Shown here in pieces: positions 1-8,655 of a stretch of DNA of 57,521 bases; positions within the stretch are counted from its first letter, which is position 1, and each line of letters begins with the position of its first letter. This DNA is from Candidatus Poribacteria bacterium. Its GTDB lineage: Bacteria; Poribacteria; WGA-4E; WGA-3G. Both the position numbers and the translations under genes were made by a program. The DNA lies in NCBI GenBank assembly GCA_028824125.1, contig JAPPES010000108.1:1-57521 (forward strand). The letters are read 5' to 3'. The notes beneath the pieces are model-generated. The model was not told the DNA's origin and did not search any database. It was given only the letters and a program-made list of their open reading frames with translations.

Positions 1-137
1 ACTTTAGGACAACCGCCCTATTTATTCAATCATTTTTTTGGCGAAGGTATTGACTAAAAGGAAATAGTTATAATTTAGAGCATGTCGTATTTTCGCCAAA
101 GGGTGATATCATCGCAATTACAACTGTTGTCGGCACA

Positions 138-1313
138 TTGGGATTGTGGGAGGCCTCCACTGGGAAAAAGATAAGAATGTTGATACCGGATGTGGATACT
201 GAAAACTTTGATCCACGCGCCAGCCATTTCCCCGTGTTTTCACCGGACGGAAAGATGATCGCAATTAAACAAGGAAAACAGACAGTGGGTATTTGGAACA
301 CAAGCACAGGGGAACACCTAAATACACTTACTGGACATGAGAGTACTCTTTCTCTACCAGTTTTTTCTCCGGATAGCAAAACGATAGTAACAAAAACGTT
401 TGTGAGGTTTGATAAAGGCGGTACTGTACGCCTGTGGGATGTAGCAACTGGAGAAAACATTATGACGTTTAGTTATCCAGACTATTATCCGCAATTTGTA
501 TTTTCGCCGGATGGCAAAATGCTCGCAACGAATTATAGTGACAATTCTGTTCGGCTATGGGATACAACCACTGGAGAAAACATAAAAACACTTACAGGAC
601 ACACGGACGTTGTCCATACTCCTATATTTTCGAGAGATGGTAGAATTCTTGCAACTCATAGTAAGAATTGGACAGTACGTTTGTGGGAGGTAGCTGCTGG
701 AAAAAATATAAAAACATTCAACGCGCCAGGAGGGACTTCCATCAAAATATCACATTCACCAGAGAATGATCTACTTGTGATTTCTGCTAACAGTTGGGAA
801 AAAACTGCAACGATTTGGAATGTTAACACTGCAGAACGTCTTGTTACGTTTTCTAAACATAGTGGAGGTTTCTTTAAATCCATTAGTCAAACCTTTTCTA
901 AATGGCTGCAACCCAGAAAATTCCGACACAGACGTATTGCTTCCATCCGTGCCATTAAATACTCACCATCTGGTGACACACTCATGGTTGTCATGGATAA
1001 CGAGATGTTACGACTATGGAATGTACGTACGACTAAACCAATCGGAAAACCGATAGACCCAGTAAAAGATGATAAAAAAGGTAGTTTTGTTGGAGCTATC
1101 TATTCACCTGATGGCAAGACATTTGCAACAGTTCCAGCAAGTCATGCAGGTAATGTTCGATTATGGGATGCGGCTACAGGAAAATACTTAATTACACTCA
1201 GGGGACATACAAATGCTGACGGTTACGCAGTTACGTTTTCACCGGACAGTCGTAAATTCGCGACAGGACACATGGATGGCACAGTCATACTTTGGAACAT
1301 CCCCACACGGTAA
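138..1313 (+). CDS. WD40 beta-propeller protein, 5' end unresolved
   Basis: The protein is a chain of WD40 blades, with repeated FSPDGK-type turns and blade ends such as VRLWDTTTGENIKTL and VRLWDAATGKYL. It is probably a protein-interaction scaffold. No signal peptide is visible. The only start near the 5' end is TTG at 138, but this lies inside the first blade: the same frame reads blade-like sequence (LKGNSYNLEHVVFSPKGD) back to 54, directly after an in-frame TGA at 51-53. The true N-terminus is therefore missing, mutated or frameshifted. It could be the tail of a longer WD40 fusion like the one at 18086-22000. The fold is confident; the start and the intactness are not. Confidence 0.75.
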   Translation: MGLWEASTGKKIRMLIPDVDTENFDPRASHFPVFSPDGKMIAIKQGKQTVGIWNTSTGEHLNTLTGHESTLSLPVFSPDSKTIVTKTFVRFDKGGTVRLWDVATGENIMTFSYPDYYPQFVFSPDGKMLATNYSDNSVRLWDTTTGENIKTLTGHTDVVHTPIFSRDGRILATHSKNWTVRLWEVAAGKNIKTFNAPGGTSIKISHSPENDLLVISANSWEKTATIWNVNTAERLVTFSKHSGGFFKSISQTFSKWLQPRKFRHRRIASIRAIKYSPSGDTLMVVMDNEMLRLWNVRTTKPIGKPIDPVKDDKKGSFVGAIYSPDGKTFATVPASHAGNVRLWDAATGKYLITLRGHTNADGYAVTFSPDSRKFATGHMDGTVILWNIPTR

Positions 1314-1354
1314 GCATTAAACACTTGAATCACACCAAAAAACAAAGGAGAAAT

Positions 1355-2041
1355 ATGTCAGAACAATTACAAGACCTACTCAATTTAGAAACTGCGCCTG
1401 TCGCAGTAACATTCCATGAATCACAACCGGATGATGTTTCCCGCGTAGAAAAGGTCGAACCTTCTGGTTGCACATATTGGAAGCGCGCATCGGAGGGTAA
1501 GACTTTCTATACCGAAGCATCCGACCACTACAACTGTCCGATTGGGTGTTATACCCATAACGTTGAACTCCCCGATGAACAAATGGCAGAATTGGAAGGC
1601 ACTCTTAAATTGATGGGTGAACTTGGCTATATCAGTATGGAAGAGGTCCCAGGCATTCCGCGTCGAGATAATCCGTTTCAGAATGCAGTCTACGCTCCCT
1701 TAGCAAATACAACTACTATGCCGGATGTTGTTATTGTCTCTGGCACGCCGAAGCAGATGATGCTATTAGCAGAAGCAGCAACCGCTGCGGGAATCGGCAC
1801 AGAAAACGGTGTGATGGGCAGACCAACGTGTGCTGTCATACCGGCTGTTATGCAGTCTGATAAAGGTGCAAGTAGTTTGGGATGTATCGGCAATCGCGTC
1901 TACACGGCACTCTCTGATGATGATTTTTATTTTGCCTTCCCGGGTAAACACATTGATGTACTCGTTGAAAAGTTAGAGACAATTGTGAGTGCAAACCTGG
2001 CATTAGAAGAATACCACCAGCAGCGCCAAGCGGAGATTTGA
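1355..2041 (+). CDS. DUF169 family protein
   Basis: The 228-residue product matches the DUF169 family, whose biochemical role is not established. Seen here are the family's cysteine-rich segments (SGCTYWKRA, NCPIGCYTHN, GRPTCAVIPA, SLGCIGNR) and a central PDVVIVSGTPKQMM strand. I chose ATG 1355 because AGGAG lies five bases upstream; the frame is open further up, to a codon at 1292 that overlaps the WD40 gene. The TGA stop is immediately followed by the ATG of the SDR at 2042, so the two genes are probably cotranscribed and translationally coupled. Family assignment is confident; function is unknown. Confidence 0.85.
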   Translation: MSEQLQDLLNLETAPVAVTFHESQPDDVSRVEKVEPSGCTYWKRASEGKTFYTEASDHYNCPIGCYTHNVELPDEQMAELEGTLKLMGELGYISMEEVPGIPRRDNPFQNAVYAPLANTTTMPDVVIVSGTPKQMMLLAEAATAAGIGTENGVMGRPTCAVIPAVMQSDKGASSLGCIGNRVYTALSDDDFYFAFPGKHIDVLVEKLETIVSANLALEEYHQQRQAEI

Positions 2042-2842
2042 ATGAAAACCGTTGCAGTTATTACGGGTGCAGCGAGCGGTATTGGGCGCGGTATGGCGGA
2101 ACGGTTCGCAGCGGAAGGAATGGCGGTTGTCCTTGCAGATATTGAAGAAGAACCGTTAGCAAAACTTGAGGCAGACCTGCGTGCTAAAGGTGCAAACGTG
2201 CTTGCTGTCCGAACAGATGTCTCAAATGCTGAAGAGGTTGAAAATCTTGCAGTCCAAACATATCACACTTATGGTGCGGTGCATATTCTCTGCAATAATG
2301 CGGGTGTTGTGTGCAGTCATCCTATCTGGGAACATACGCTTGCGGATTGGGAGTGGGTGTTGGGCGTTAATCTATGGGGTGTGATTCACGGTATTCGTGC
2401 TTTTGTTCCGCGTATGCTTGCACAAGAGACAGAGTGCCACATTGTTAACACTGCTTCTATTCTTGGATTGGTGCGACGTCCAGGTGAAGGCATCTATAAG
2501 GTAAGTAAGCACGGCGTGGTAGCACTTTCAGAAACCCTCGCTGATGAATTGACACAAAAAGGATCGCAGATTCAGGTGCATGTGCTGTGTCCCGGTTGGG
2601 TGCGGACCGGTATTTTAGACTCTGCTCGAAATCGTCCAGAAACATTGCAAAATCCAGAATTGAAAATACAAAAAACTATAGGCGATTCTCGAAATGCTCG
2701 TGCTGAGATGGAGGCGGGGATGTCACCTGCTGAAGTAGCAGACCATGTTTATAACGCTATTCAGAACGGTACCTTTTATATTTTTACGCATCCAGAACTG
2801 AAAACGTGGGTTCGGGAACGCCTGGAGGGCATTCTTGGATAG
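2042..2842 (+). CDS. Short-chain dehydrogenase/reductase (SDR)
   Basis: Classical NAD(P)-dependent oxidoreductase of 266 residues. Visible motifs are the nucleotide-binding TGAASGIG (residues 8-15), NNAG near residue 85, N110, and the catalytic triad S139, Y152, K156 (GIYKVSKHG). D33 after the second strand (VVLADIEEE) suggests NAD rather than NADP preference. The start abuts the DUF169 stop codon, which implies coupled translation. The substrate cannot be read from the sequence. A repeat element begins eight bases after the stop. Confidence 0.9.
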   Translation: MKTVAVITGAASGIGRGMAERFAAEGMAVVLADIEEEPLAKLEADLRAKGANVLAVRTDVSNAEEVENLAVQTYHTYGAVHILCNNAGVVCSHPIWEHTLADWEWVLGVNLWGVIHGIRAFVPRMLAQETECHIVNTASILGLVRRPGEGIYKVSKHGVVALSETLADELTQKGSQIQVHVLCPGWVRTGILDSARNRPETLQNPELKIQKTIGDSRNARAEMEAGMSPAEVADHVYNAIQNGTFYIFTHPELKTWVRERLEGILG

Positions 2843-2850
2843 TACTACCT

Positions 2851-2964
2851 TATAGTAAAATCCGAAAATATGTTCACACTTCAATGAACAACAATCCCGA
2901 TATGTTTTTGCTGGTGAGGTTAGGAAACCTCGCCAGCGTAAAGGTAATTGTGGATTTTACTATA
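2851..2964. repeat. MITE-like element, TATAGTA family
   Basis: 114-bp element with perfect 13-bp terminal inverted repeats (TATAGTAAAATCC at 2851-2863, GGATTTTACTATA at 2952-2964). It carries a hairpin core, GAGGTTAGGAAACCTC, near 2917-2932. It fills the gap between two convergent genes, eight bases from one stop codon and three from the other, so it may also act as a bidirectional terminator. It encodes no transposase. Confidence 0.85.
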
Positions 2965-2967
2965 ATA

Positions 2968-3549
2968 TCACAACCCTTCAGGATACTGAATGCTTACCTC
3001 TCCGTCCACTATGGATTTCTTGAGTGAAGCAAGGAGTTTTTCCTGAGTAGCATTAGGAAATTCATAAGAAAGTCGCAAATATTCGGTGACAATCTCATCA
3101 TAGGCACTCATGTATTCAAAGAAAAATTCGCCACCGGTCATATTTTCAAAATCAAATTTTGGAAAGTAAAAGGAGAGGAAGTCCACATAACTTTGTGCTT
3201 CTGCCTTGGACTCATCCTCTTTACCATCTGCAAAGAGTCCTTGAACGCGTTCATCATGTGCGTCTTCCCATGTGTCTAACAATTCTTGCCAGGTTTCTGC
3301 ACCAAAACCGAGTTCTTCTTGGAAGATTTTTTGAGCAACAATGAACAGAACTGAAAAATCGTCCGCTTCTTCAGCTTTTTGATATTCCTCTGTTCTTCTG
3401 TCATTGACACGCGTCATTGCAGCTTGAGCTTTTTGCAAAGGTGTTTCTACCACCATTTCTTCTTCCATTTCCATTTTTTCTTTCGTGTCTTCTCCGCAAC
3501 CGAAAGTGAATATCGCTGCGAATAACATGAAAAATGCTAAGATTCTCAT
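2968..3549 (-). CDS. Small hypothetical lipoprotein
   Basis: 193-residue exported protein of unknown function. Residues 1-17 form a short hydrophobic signal sequence, followed by a TFGC lipobox-like site (C18) and an acidic, Met/Glu-rich linker. The rest is predicted to be helical and acidic. No known domain is recognised. AGAGGAG lies five bases before the ATG at 3549, giving a strong start. The stop codon is three bases from the terminal repeat of the element at 2851-2964. Confidence 0.7.
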   Translation of the reverse strand: MRILAFFMLFAAIFTFGCGEDTKEKMEMEEEMVVETPLQKAQAAMTRVNDRRTEEYQKAEEADDFSVLFIVAQKIFQEELGFGAETWQELLDTWEDAHDERVQGLFADGKEDESKAEAQSYVDFLSFYFPKFDFENMTGGEFFFEYMSAYDEIVTEYLRLSYEFPNATQEKLLASLKKSIVDGEVSIQYPEGL

Positions 3550-3677
3550 TTTTTTCTCCTCTGTATTTTATGTTAAACTTAAATTTAATTAGAAAGAGTG
3601 TCAGACTCTTATGTAAGAAACGTGAAATCTCATTTTGGGTTTACCCATCGGATATTTAAACTATTTGGTCGCGATAT

Positions 3678-4568
3678 CTATTTCCTTCTGGAAAGATACG
3701 CCGACAATGCATGATCAAACGGGGTCGTTGTATCCATTTGCACATAGTCGATTTGGCTTGCACCACATCCGCGCCGGTAATTCTGAATAAACCCGTTCAG
3801 ATTCTCAAGGTACGCGGTTTTAAGTGAGTCGGCTTGTGTAGAAAGTGTCTGCCCAGTTTCCATATCTCGGAAGATGACAGAACCGTTATACGGGAAAGTG
3901 AGTTCAGCATGATCAAGCAGGTGAAAGACGATCACCTCATGTTTCTGGTGACGGAGATGTTTCAGTGCTGATATGACATTCGAAGGTTCATCAAGAAGGT
4001 CGGAGATAACAATAACCAAACCACGTCGGACAATCCGTTTCGCGAGTTCGTGAAAGAGACCACTCAATTCGGTTTCCTGCCCAGGCGTAGCATTTTCAAG
4101 TGCAGACATAATTGCCCGTAGGTGTGTTGCTGCACCTCTCGGTGGAATGTATTGCGTAATATCGGTATCAAAAAGTGCTAATCCAACGGAGTCGCGTTGC
4201 TTCAACATGAGGTAGGTAAGTGTCGCAGCCAGATAACACCCGTATTCAAACTTTGTCAACGTGTCATCTTTGTGCTTGTAGTTCATTGAAGCGCTGGTAT
4301 CAAGCAGGATATAGGCGCGCAGATTCGTCTCTTCTTCAAACTTTTTGACATAATACCGATCAGATTTTCCATAGACTTTCCAATCAATATATCGAATTTC
4401 ATCACCGGGCATATACTGTCGGTGTTCAGCGAACTCTACGCTGAATCCTTGATATGGACTTTTGTGCAACCCGGTAACGAACCCTTCAACCACAAGACGG
4501 GCAACGAGTTCCATACCTCCGATACGGGAAAGTGCAACTGGGTCAAGATATCTGTGAGATGTTTGCAT
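3678..4568 (-). CDS. DUF58 domain protein (vWA-like)
   Basis: 296-residue cytoplasmic protein of the DUF58 family, which usually works with MoxR AAA+ ATPases. The family signature is present (FAEHRQYMPGDEIRYIDWKV, about residues 46-65), followed by a von Willebrand A-type domain with an intact metal-site motif DTSAS (LLDTSASMNY, about residues 89-98). No MoxR gene is adjacent; the only one in the window is 33 kb away at 37083. Compared with the second DUF58 protein (38043), this one lacks the N-terminal membrane segments and keeps the MIDAS serines. Confidence 0.88.
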   Translation of the reverse strand: MQTSHRYLDPVALSRIGGMELVARLVVEGFVTGLHKSPYQGFSVEFAEHRQYMPGDEIRYIDWKVYGKSDRYYVKKFEEETNLRAYILLDTSASMNYKHKDDTLTKFEYGCYLAATLTYLMLKQRDSVGLALFDTDITQYIPPRGAATHLRAIMSALENATPGQETELSGLFHELAKRIVRRGLVIVISDLLDEPSNVISALKHLRHQKHEVIVFHLLDHAELTFPYNGSVIFRDMETGQTLSTQADSLKTAYLENLNGFIQNYRRGCGASQIDYVQMDTTTPFDHALSAYLSRRK

Positions 4569-4596
4569 AGTGTTCTTTACAAAAATGTGATGAATA

Positions 4597-5004
4597 TTAT
4601 TGAAACTGTGTAAGAAAATCTGCCGGTTTTACAATAAGAATTCCCTGATAACTTTCAAGTGGCAAAAGATGCTTTTGGTCGCCTGTAATAATATGAGTGG
4701 CGCCTCCAACGACAGCACATTCTATTACGATGTTATCATCTGGATCGGTAGTAATACCTTTAAGTTGATTAGTGATTTCAACGATATGAAGAAAGTCAAG
4801 AAGTTCTGTTACTATTTCCGAGGCGCGATGCAAAGAAAAACCGAACTTGGTTGTTAACTTATCTACGAATTCATCAAGTATTTCTTCACAGGTTATCCCT
4901 TCAACGTTTCCATGCTGAGCCAGTGCAATACATTCATACGGAACTCCGCCCCAAATCATACCTGAAATTAGAACATTTGTATCGAAAACCACTACTGGCC
5001 GCAT
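4597..5004 (-). CDS. PIN-domain toxin (VapC/PilT-like)
   Basis: 135-residue PIN-fold ribonuclease of the COG1569-type toxin group. The acidic site is visible: D9 in VFDTNVLISG, E41/E45 in CEEILDEF, D88/D89 in TTDPDDNIVIECA and D109 in ITGDQKHLL. PIN toxins cleave RNA and are neutralised by a cognate antitoxin. Its first codons overlap the end of the upstream gene (4992-5004), the usual antitoxin-toxin arrangement. It would be transcribed from the promoter at 5279-5307. No chromosomal target can be read. Confidence 0.85.
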   Translation of the reverse strand: MRPVVVFDTNVLISGMIWGGVPYECIALAQHGNVEGITCEEILDEFVDKLTTKFGFSLHRASEIVTELLDFLHIVEITNQLKGITTDPDDNIVIECAVVGGATHIITGDQKHLLPLESYQGILIVKPADFLTQFQ

Positions 5005-5249
5005 TCACGATCCTCATGAACAATATCATCTATAAAATATAAACGTTCGTCTTCCGTCATTGTGTCCCAATCCAAACCGCGTGCAGCACAAACTTCGCGA
5101 ATCTTCGATTCAGCGTATTTCATTCGTTCTGCGCGCCCACTCTGTGCTTGTTTAGCAAGCTCTTTAAGGACCGTTAACTTCTCCTTCGGCGGCATCTGCT
5201 GAATTAAGTCAACAACCTGCCCAGTTGTTAATTCAATAGTCAAATTCAT
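4992..5249 (-). CDS. Putative antitoxin of the PIN toxin
   Basis: 85-residue protein directly upstream of, and overlapping, the PIN toxin. It has an amphipathic N-terminal helix region (VVDLIQQMPPKEKLTVLKEL) of the kind found in small antitoxins, then a charged C-terminal tail likely to wrap the toxin. I chose ATG 5249 because a canonical AGGAGGTG lies six bases upstream; the GTG at 5258 would sit on the Shine-Dalgarno itself. No classical DNA-binding fold is recognised. The antitoxin call rests mainly on gene order. Confidence 0.7.
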   Translation of the reverse strand: MNLTIELTTGQVVDLIQQMPPKEKLTVLKELAKQAQSGRAERMKYAESKIREVCAARGLDWDTMTEDERLYFIDDIVHEDRECGQ

Positions 5250-5278
5250 ATTAATCACCTCCTATATCATGTTTCACA

Positions 5279-5307
5279 ATTATAACAAAAACTTGACTGA
5301 ATATCAA
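5279..5307 (-). promoter_or_regulatory. Sigma70-type promoter of the toxin-antitoxin operon
   Basis: On the minus strand: -35 TTGATA (5302-5307), a 17-base spacer and a perfect -10 TATAAT (5279-5284), about 30 bases before the antitoxin ATG. A near-consensus fit suggests strong expression, as expected for an autoregulated TA pair. I see no obvious operator palindrome. Confidence 0.7.
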
Positions 5308-5533
5308 CCGAAATGTAAGCGATTTTCAAAGAAGTATTTGAAATAAAGTCCCATCATGAATTTCAATATTGCAGACAAAATGATGCAACGATAAGCAAAT
5401 ATTATCGTTTTATATTTCGTTGGAAACAGATTAAAACCTCATGGATTTTTTCTGCATACACTATTACCCTAACCCATTCCATGGGAATGCAATCATTCAC
5501 AATGTTAAGATTAGAAATACGGAGTCCATTTCA

Positions 5534-5920
5534 ATGGGTAATCCAGTTACATACTTTGAAATAGCAGCCAAAAACGGTAAAGAATTATGCGATTTTTACA
5601 GTTCTGTCTTTGGTTGGACAATTGAACAATTGCCTGGCGGCGATCGCGGTATTTACTCTTACGGTATTGACGCACAGTCAGAAGACGGAATAGCCGGGCA
5701 CATTTTTGTGTTGCCAGAATTTTTTGACTTCACAAACCAAGTCACTTTTTACGTTAAGGTAGACAATCTACAAACCTATCTTCAGAAGGTGGAAAGTCTG
5801 GGTGGTCATACCCTTATACCACCTCAGCAAATTCCTGGTAACAGAGGGTCATTCGCATGGTTCGTTGACCCGAGTGGTAACTGCTTAGGTCTGTACAGAC
5901 AACCCGAATCAAATGCGTGA
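5534..5920 (+). CDS. VOC family protein, array copy 1
   Basis: 128-residue member of the vicinal-oxygen-chelate (glyoxalase/bleomycin-resistance/dioxygenase) superfamily, COG3324-like. The start at 5534 gives the conserved array N-terminus MGNPVTYFEIAAKNG and has GGAG upstream. The frame is open back to 5441, but that extension has no counterpart in the other copies. Later motifs are GHIFVLPEF, the VTFYVKVDNLQ strand and the terminal DPSGNCLGLYR. It is the first of nine tandem paralogues. The reaction is unknown; VOC proteins commonly bind a metal and small electrophiles. Confidence 0.85.
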   Translation: MGNPVTYFEIAAKNGKELCDFYSSVFGWTIEQLPGGDRGIYSYGIDAQSEDGIAGHIFVLPEFFDFTNQVTFYVKVDNLQTYLQKVESLGGHTLIPPQQIPGNRGSFAWFVDPSGNCLGLYRQPESNA

Positions 5921-5982
5921 TGTCCTCATTTTTTTTCGTTCAATTTGTGATTAAAGAATTCAATAATAGGAGAAATTAAACA

Positions 5983-6357
5983 ATGGGAAACCCTGTTGTG
6001 TATTTTGAAATAGCCGGTAGAAACGGCGAAAAGTTAAACGATTTTTATTGTTCCATCTTTGGTTGGAAAACGGATAAAAACCCTTACGGTGGTACTTATA
6101 TGGTTGACTCGCAGTCAGATGATGCGGGTATTCCCGGACACATCTTTCCGGTAACAGAAGATATGGATTTTAATAACCACGTCACCTTTTATGTTGAGGT
6201 TGACGATCTTCAAGCGTATCTTGACAAGGCAGAAAGCCTTGGAGCCAAGACCCTAATCCCACCGCAAGAGATTCCTGGGAACATGGGGGCATTCGCGCTT
6301 TTCCTTGACCCAAGCGATAATTGCATCGGGTTATACCGACTCCCAGACTCAAATTAG
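5983..6357 (+). CDS. VOC family protein, array copy 2
   Basis: 124 residues with the array hallmarks: MGNPVVYFEIAG at the start, PGHIFPV in the metal-ligand loop, VTFYVEVDDLQAYL and DPSDNCIGLYRLP at the end. AGGAG precedes the ATG. The consensus DPSGN is DPSDN here. The gene is followed at 6408-6447 by an intrinsic terminator, so copies 1 and 2 probably form one short transcription unit. Confidence 0.85.
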   Translation: MGNPVVYFEIAGRNGEKLNDFYCSIFGWKTDKNPYGGTYMVDSQSDDAGIPGHIFPVTEDMDFNNHVTFYVEVDDLQAYLDKAESLGAKTLIPPQEIPGNMGAFALFLDPSDNCIGLYRLPDSN

Positions 6358-6407
6358 TCATATTCGTGCTTCCTTAGGCGTGAATCGTAATAAACTTTGA
6401 GACTCAC

Positions 6408-6447
6408 AAAAAGAGGGTGGCGAACTGAGGTTCACCACTCTGTTTTT
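6408..6447 (+). terminator. Intrinsic terminator after VOC copy 2
   Basis: A long stem (GAGGGTGGCGAAC pairing with GTTCACCACTC, a few mismatches, TGAG loop) is followed by TTTTT. It resembles the terminators at 9311-9350 and 9984-10027, as if copied together with the genes. Confidence 0.7.
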
Positions 6448-6484
6448 ATGACTGAAATATTCTAACTTTTAAGGAGTAACCTCA

Positions 6485-6844
6485 ATGGGAAATCCAGTTG
6501 TACATTTTGAAATAGCAGGGAAAAATACAGAAAATTTAAGCAATTTTTATGGTTCGTTATTTGGCTGGGATATACAAAAGGACAATGATGGCTTTTACAA
6601 CATAATGCCAGTTCCAGATTTAGAACAGGGTATATGTGGTCATATATTACCTACTGATGAAATGTCTGTTTCTAACTTTGTTTCAGTTTATATTCAGGTT
6701 GATGATCTTGAAGCGTCACTTGAAGATGTGGAAAATCACGGTGGCAAAACCCTTGTACCACCGCAATCTATCCCTGGCAGCGGAAGTTCTTTTGCTATGT
6801 TCCTTGACCCAAGTGGTAACTGCATCGGTTTGTACAAAGCATAA
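6485..6844 (+). CDS. VOC family protein, array copy 3
   Basis: 119 residues. It starts MGNPVVHFEIAGKN, with a histidine at position 7 where most copies have Y, I or F, so its N-terminal metal-ligand position looks the most canonical of the array. CGHILPT, VSVYIQVDDLE and DPSGNCIGLYKA follow. AAGGAG lies upstream with good spacing. It starts a new unit downstream of the 6408-6447 terminator. Confidence 0.85.
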   Translation: MGNPVVHFEIAGKNTENLSNFYGSLFGWDIQKDNDGFYNIMPVPDLEQGICGHILPTDEMSVSNFVSVYIQVDDLEASLEDVENHGGKTLVPPQSIPGSGSSFAMFLDPSGNCIGLYKA

Positions 6845-6922
6845 ATTGTATAAATGAGAAGCGATGAATGCGACAACCCGTCAGTTTTTATCTTAAAACA
6901 ATGAAAAAAGGAGTAAATTCCA

Positions 6923-7279
6923 ATGGCAAATCCTGTCACGATTTTTGAAATAGCAGGGAAAAAAGAAGATTCGTTATGTGATTTTTATAGTTCTTTATTC
7001 GGTTGGGACATCAATCAGGACGATGATTGTGGGAATACCGTCAATACAGGATCGGATCAGGGTATTCAAGGACACATTGTCCAGACAACCGAACAGATGC
7101 CGATTACAAACCATGTTACCGTTTATATTGAGGTAGATGACATTGAGGCATCTGCAAAGAAGTTAGAAAGTCATGGTGGAAAGGTAATTATGGGCCCCAT
7201 GCCTATTCCAGATGGGGAAAGTTTATTCGCAATGTTCCTTGACCCAAGTGGTAATTGCCTCGGTTTGTTTCAATCTTAG
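6923..7279 (+). CDS. VOC family protein, array copy 4
   Basis: 118 residues. The N-terminus is MANPVTIFEIAGKKE, the only copy with Ala at residue 2. QGHIVQT, VTVYIEVDDIE and DPSGNCLGLFQS are present. AAAGGAG lies upstream. A perfect 14-bp hairpin follows the stop at 7299-7332. Confidence 0.85.
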   Translation: MANPVTIFEIAGKKEDSLCDFYSSLFGWDINQDDDCGNTVNTGSDQGIQGHIVQTTEQMPITNHVTVYIEVDDIEASAKKLESHGGKVIMGPMPIPDGESLFAMFLDPSGNCLGLFQS

Positions 7280-7298
7280 GCAGTAATTGGTGGACAGT

Positions 7299-7332
7299 CG
7301 CTTCATTTCTGAGGGTTGTCAGAAATGAAGCG
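7299..7332 (+). terminator. Hairpin terminator after VOC copy 4
   Basis: Perfect 14-bp stem (CGCTTCATTTCTGA / TCAGAAATGAAGCG) with a six-base loop, followed by CATCTTTTATT. The T-tract is imperfect, so efficiency is uncertain. It differs in sequence from the other terminators of the array. Confidence 0.6.
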
Positions 7333-7410
7333 CATCTTTTATTGGGTTGTAAAGCAAAGTCATTTACCATCCTTTTTGGTAAATCAACCAATTTTAGTTG
7401 GAGAAATATC

Positions 7411-7776
7411 ATGGGTAGTCCCGTTTTGCATTTCGAAATCGCCGGAAAAGATGTTGAAAAGTTAATTGATTTCTACAGCACCGTGTTTGAATGGAAAATT
7501 TTTCCGCTAAACGATGAATTATACATTGCGGATCCGCAATCAGACAAAGGGATAGAAGGACACCTATTTCAAACAACTGAAGAGATGGAATCTGCAAACC
7601 TTGTTATCATATATGTTCAAGTTGATGATATATGGGGCTGTTTGGAACAGGCAGAGAGTCTTGGCGGAAAAATCCTTATACAACCGCAAGAAATACCGGG
7701 AAATGCAAGCCACTTTGCTATGTTCCGTGATCCAAGTGGCAATGGCATTGGTTTGTTGCAACGCAGATTATTGTAG
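7411..7776 (+). CDS. VOC family protein, array copy 5
   Basis: 121 residues from ATG 7411 (GGAGAAAT upstream), where the array N-terminus appears as MGSPVLHFEIAGKD. The frame is open back to 7255, but that region covers the preceding terminator and is not coding. EGHLFQT, VIIYVQVDDIW and DPSGNGIGLLQ are visible. Like copy 3, it has His at position 7. Confidence 0.85.
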   Translation: MGSPVLHFEIAGKDVEKLIDFYSTVFEWKIFPLNDELYIADPQSDKGIEGHLFQTTEEMESANLVIIYVQVDDIWGCLEQAESLGGKILIQPQEIPGNASHFAMFRDPSGNGIGLLQRRLL

Positions 7777-7816
7777 TGATAAATCCATTCTGAACCAGTC
7801 TTAGGAGCAAATCTTA

Positions 7817-8205
7817 ATGGGTAATCCAGTCGTGAGTTTTGATATAGTTGGTAAGGATAGCAAAACCTTAGGCGATTTTTATCGTTCCGTGTTTGATTGG
7901 AAGTGGACACAGTATGCTGAAGGCTACTACGGCTTTGAGACGGGTTCTGAATCTGATAACGGGATTAAAGAGGACTTATGTATCCGCCAAACGATGAAAT
8001 ACCGCTCGTAGACGGTGTTCCTTTCGCAAACAACGTTACCATTTATGTAGCAGTGGAAGATATTCATGCTACGGTTGAGAAACTTGAGAGTCTTGGTGGA
8101 ACACTTCTTATGCCGCCTACAGTTGTTTCCGATAAAGGTGAGTTATTAGCGATGTTTCTTGACCCAAATGGTAACCGAATTGGTTTATATCAATCAAAGG
8201 AGTAA
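7817..8205 (+). pseudogene. VOC family protein, array copy 6, frameshifted
   Basis: The first part (7817-8011) begins MGNPVVSFDIVGKD and runs in frame to GIK, then shifts. The rest (about 7973-8205) continues in another frame with MYPPNDEIPLVDG, VTIYVAVEDIH and DPNGNRIGLYQ. The break is at AAAGAGGACTTATG near 7968-7981. Removing two bases (an AG/GA duplication) restores GIK-GLMYPP, which aligns with GIKGHIYPL of copy 7. It could also be an assembly error. As written, the gene is broken. Its stop is six bases before copy 7. Confidence 0.8.
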
Positions 8206-8210
8206 TAGCA

Positions 8211-8600
8211 ATGGGTAATCCTGTCATGTTTTTTGAAATAGCCAGTAAAAACGGTGAGTTATTGCGTGATTTTTATCGTGACCTATTTGATTGGACAATT
8301 CTTCCATTTGATTGGAATATACCGCACTTTCCGAATGATATTTTTGCTATTGATCCGACACCGCCACCGTTAGACGACAAAGGTATAAAAGGACATATTT
8401 ATCCGTTATCTGATGATATGGATTTCTCCCATCGCGTCTCAATTTTTATACAGGTTGAAGACCTGCAAGAAACACTCGAAAAGATTGAGAGTAAAGGCGG
8501 AAAAACGCTCGTGCCACCGCAGGTACTTCCTGATAGCCTGGGATCAATCGCGATGTTTCTTGATCCAAGCGGGAACGTTGTCGGTTTACATCAAATATAG
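8211..8600 (+). CDS. VOC family protein, array copy 7
   Basis: 129 residues, the longest copy. MGNPVMFFEIASKN starts it, and an extra loop (DWTILPFDWNIPHF) inserted after strand 2 is shared in part with copy 9. KGHIYPL, VSIFIQVEDLQ and DPSGNVVGLHQ follow. CAAAGGAG, within the last codons of copy 6, is the ribosome-binding site, so copy 7 was probably translated as a pair with copy 6 before that gene broke. Confidence 0.85.
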   Translation: MGNPVMFFEIASKNGELLRDFYRDLFDWTILPFDWNIPHFPNDIFAIDPTPPPLDDKGIKGHIYPLSDDMDFSHRVSIFIQVEDLQETLEKIESKGGKTLVPPQVLPDSLGSIAMFLDPSGNVVGLHQI

Positions 8601-8655
8601 GTGTAATTGTAACACGCAACTTGAATTAAATTTATTAACCCTAAACAATGTAATG

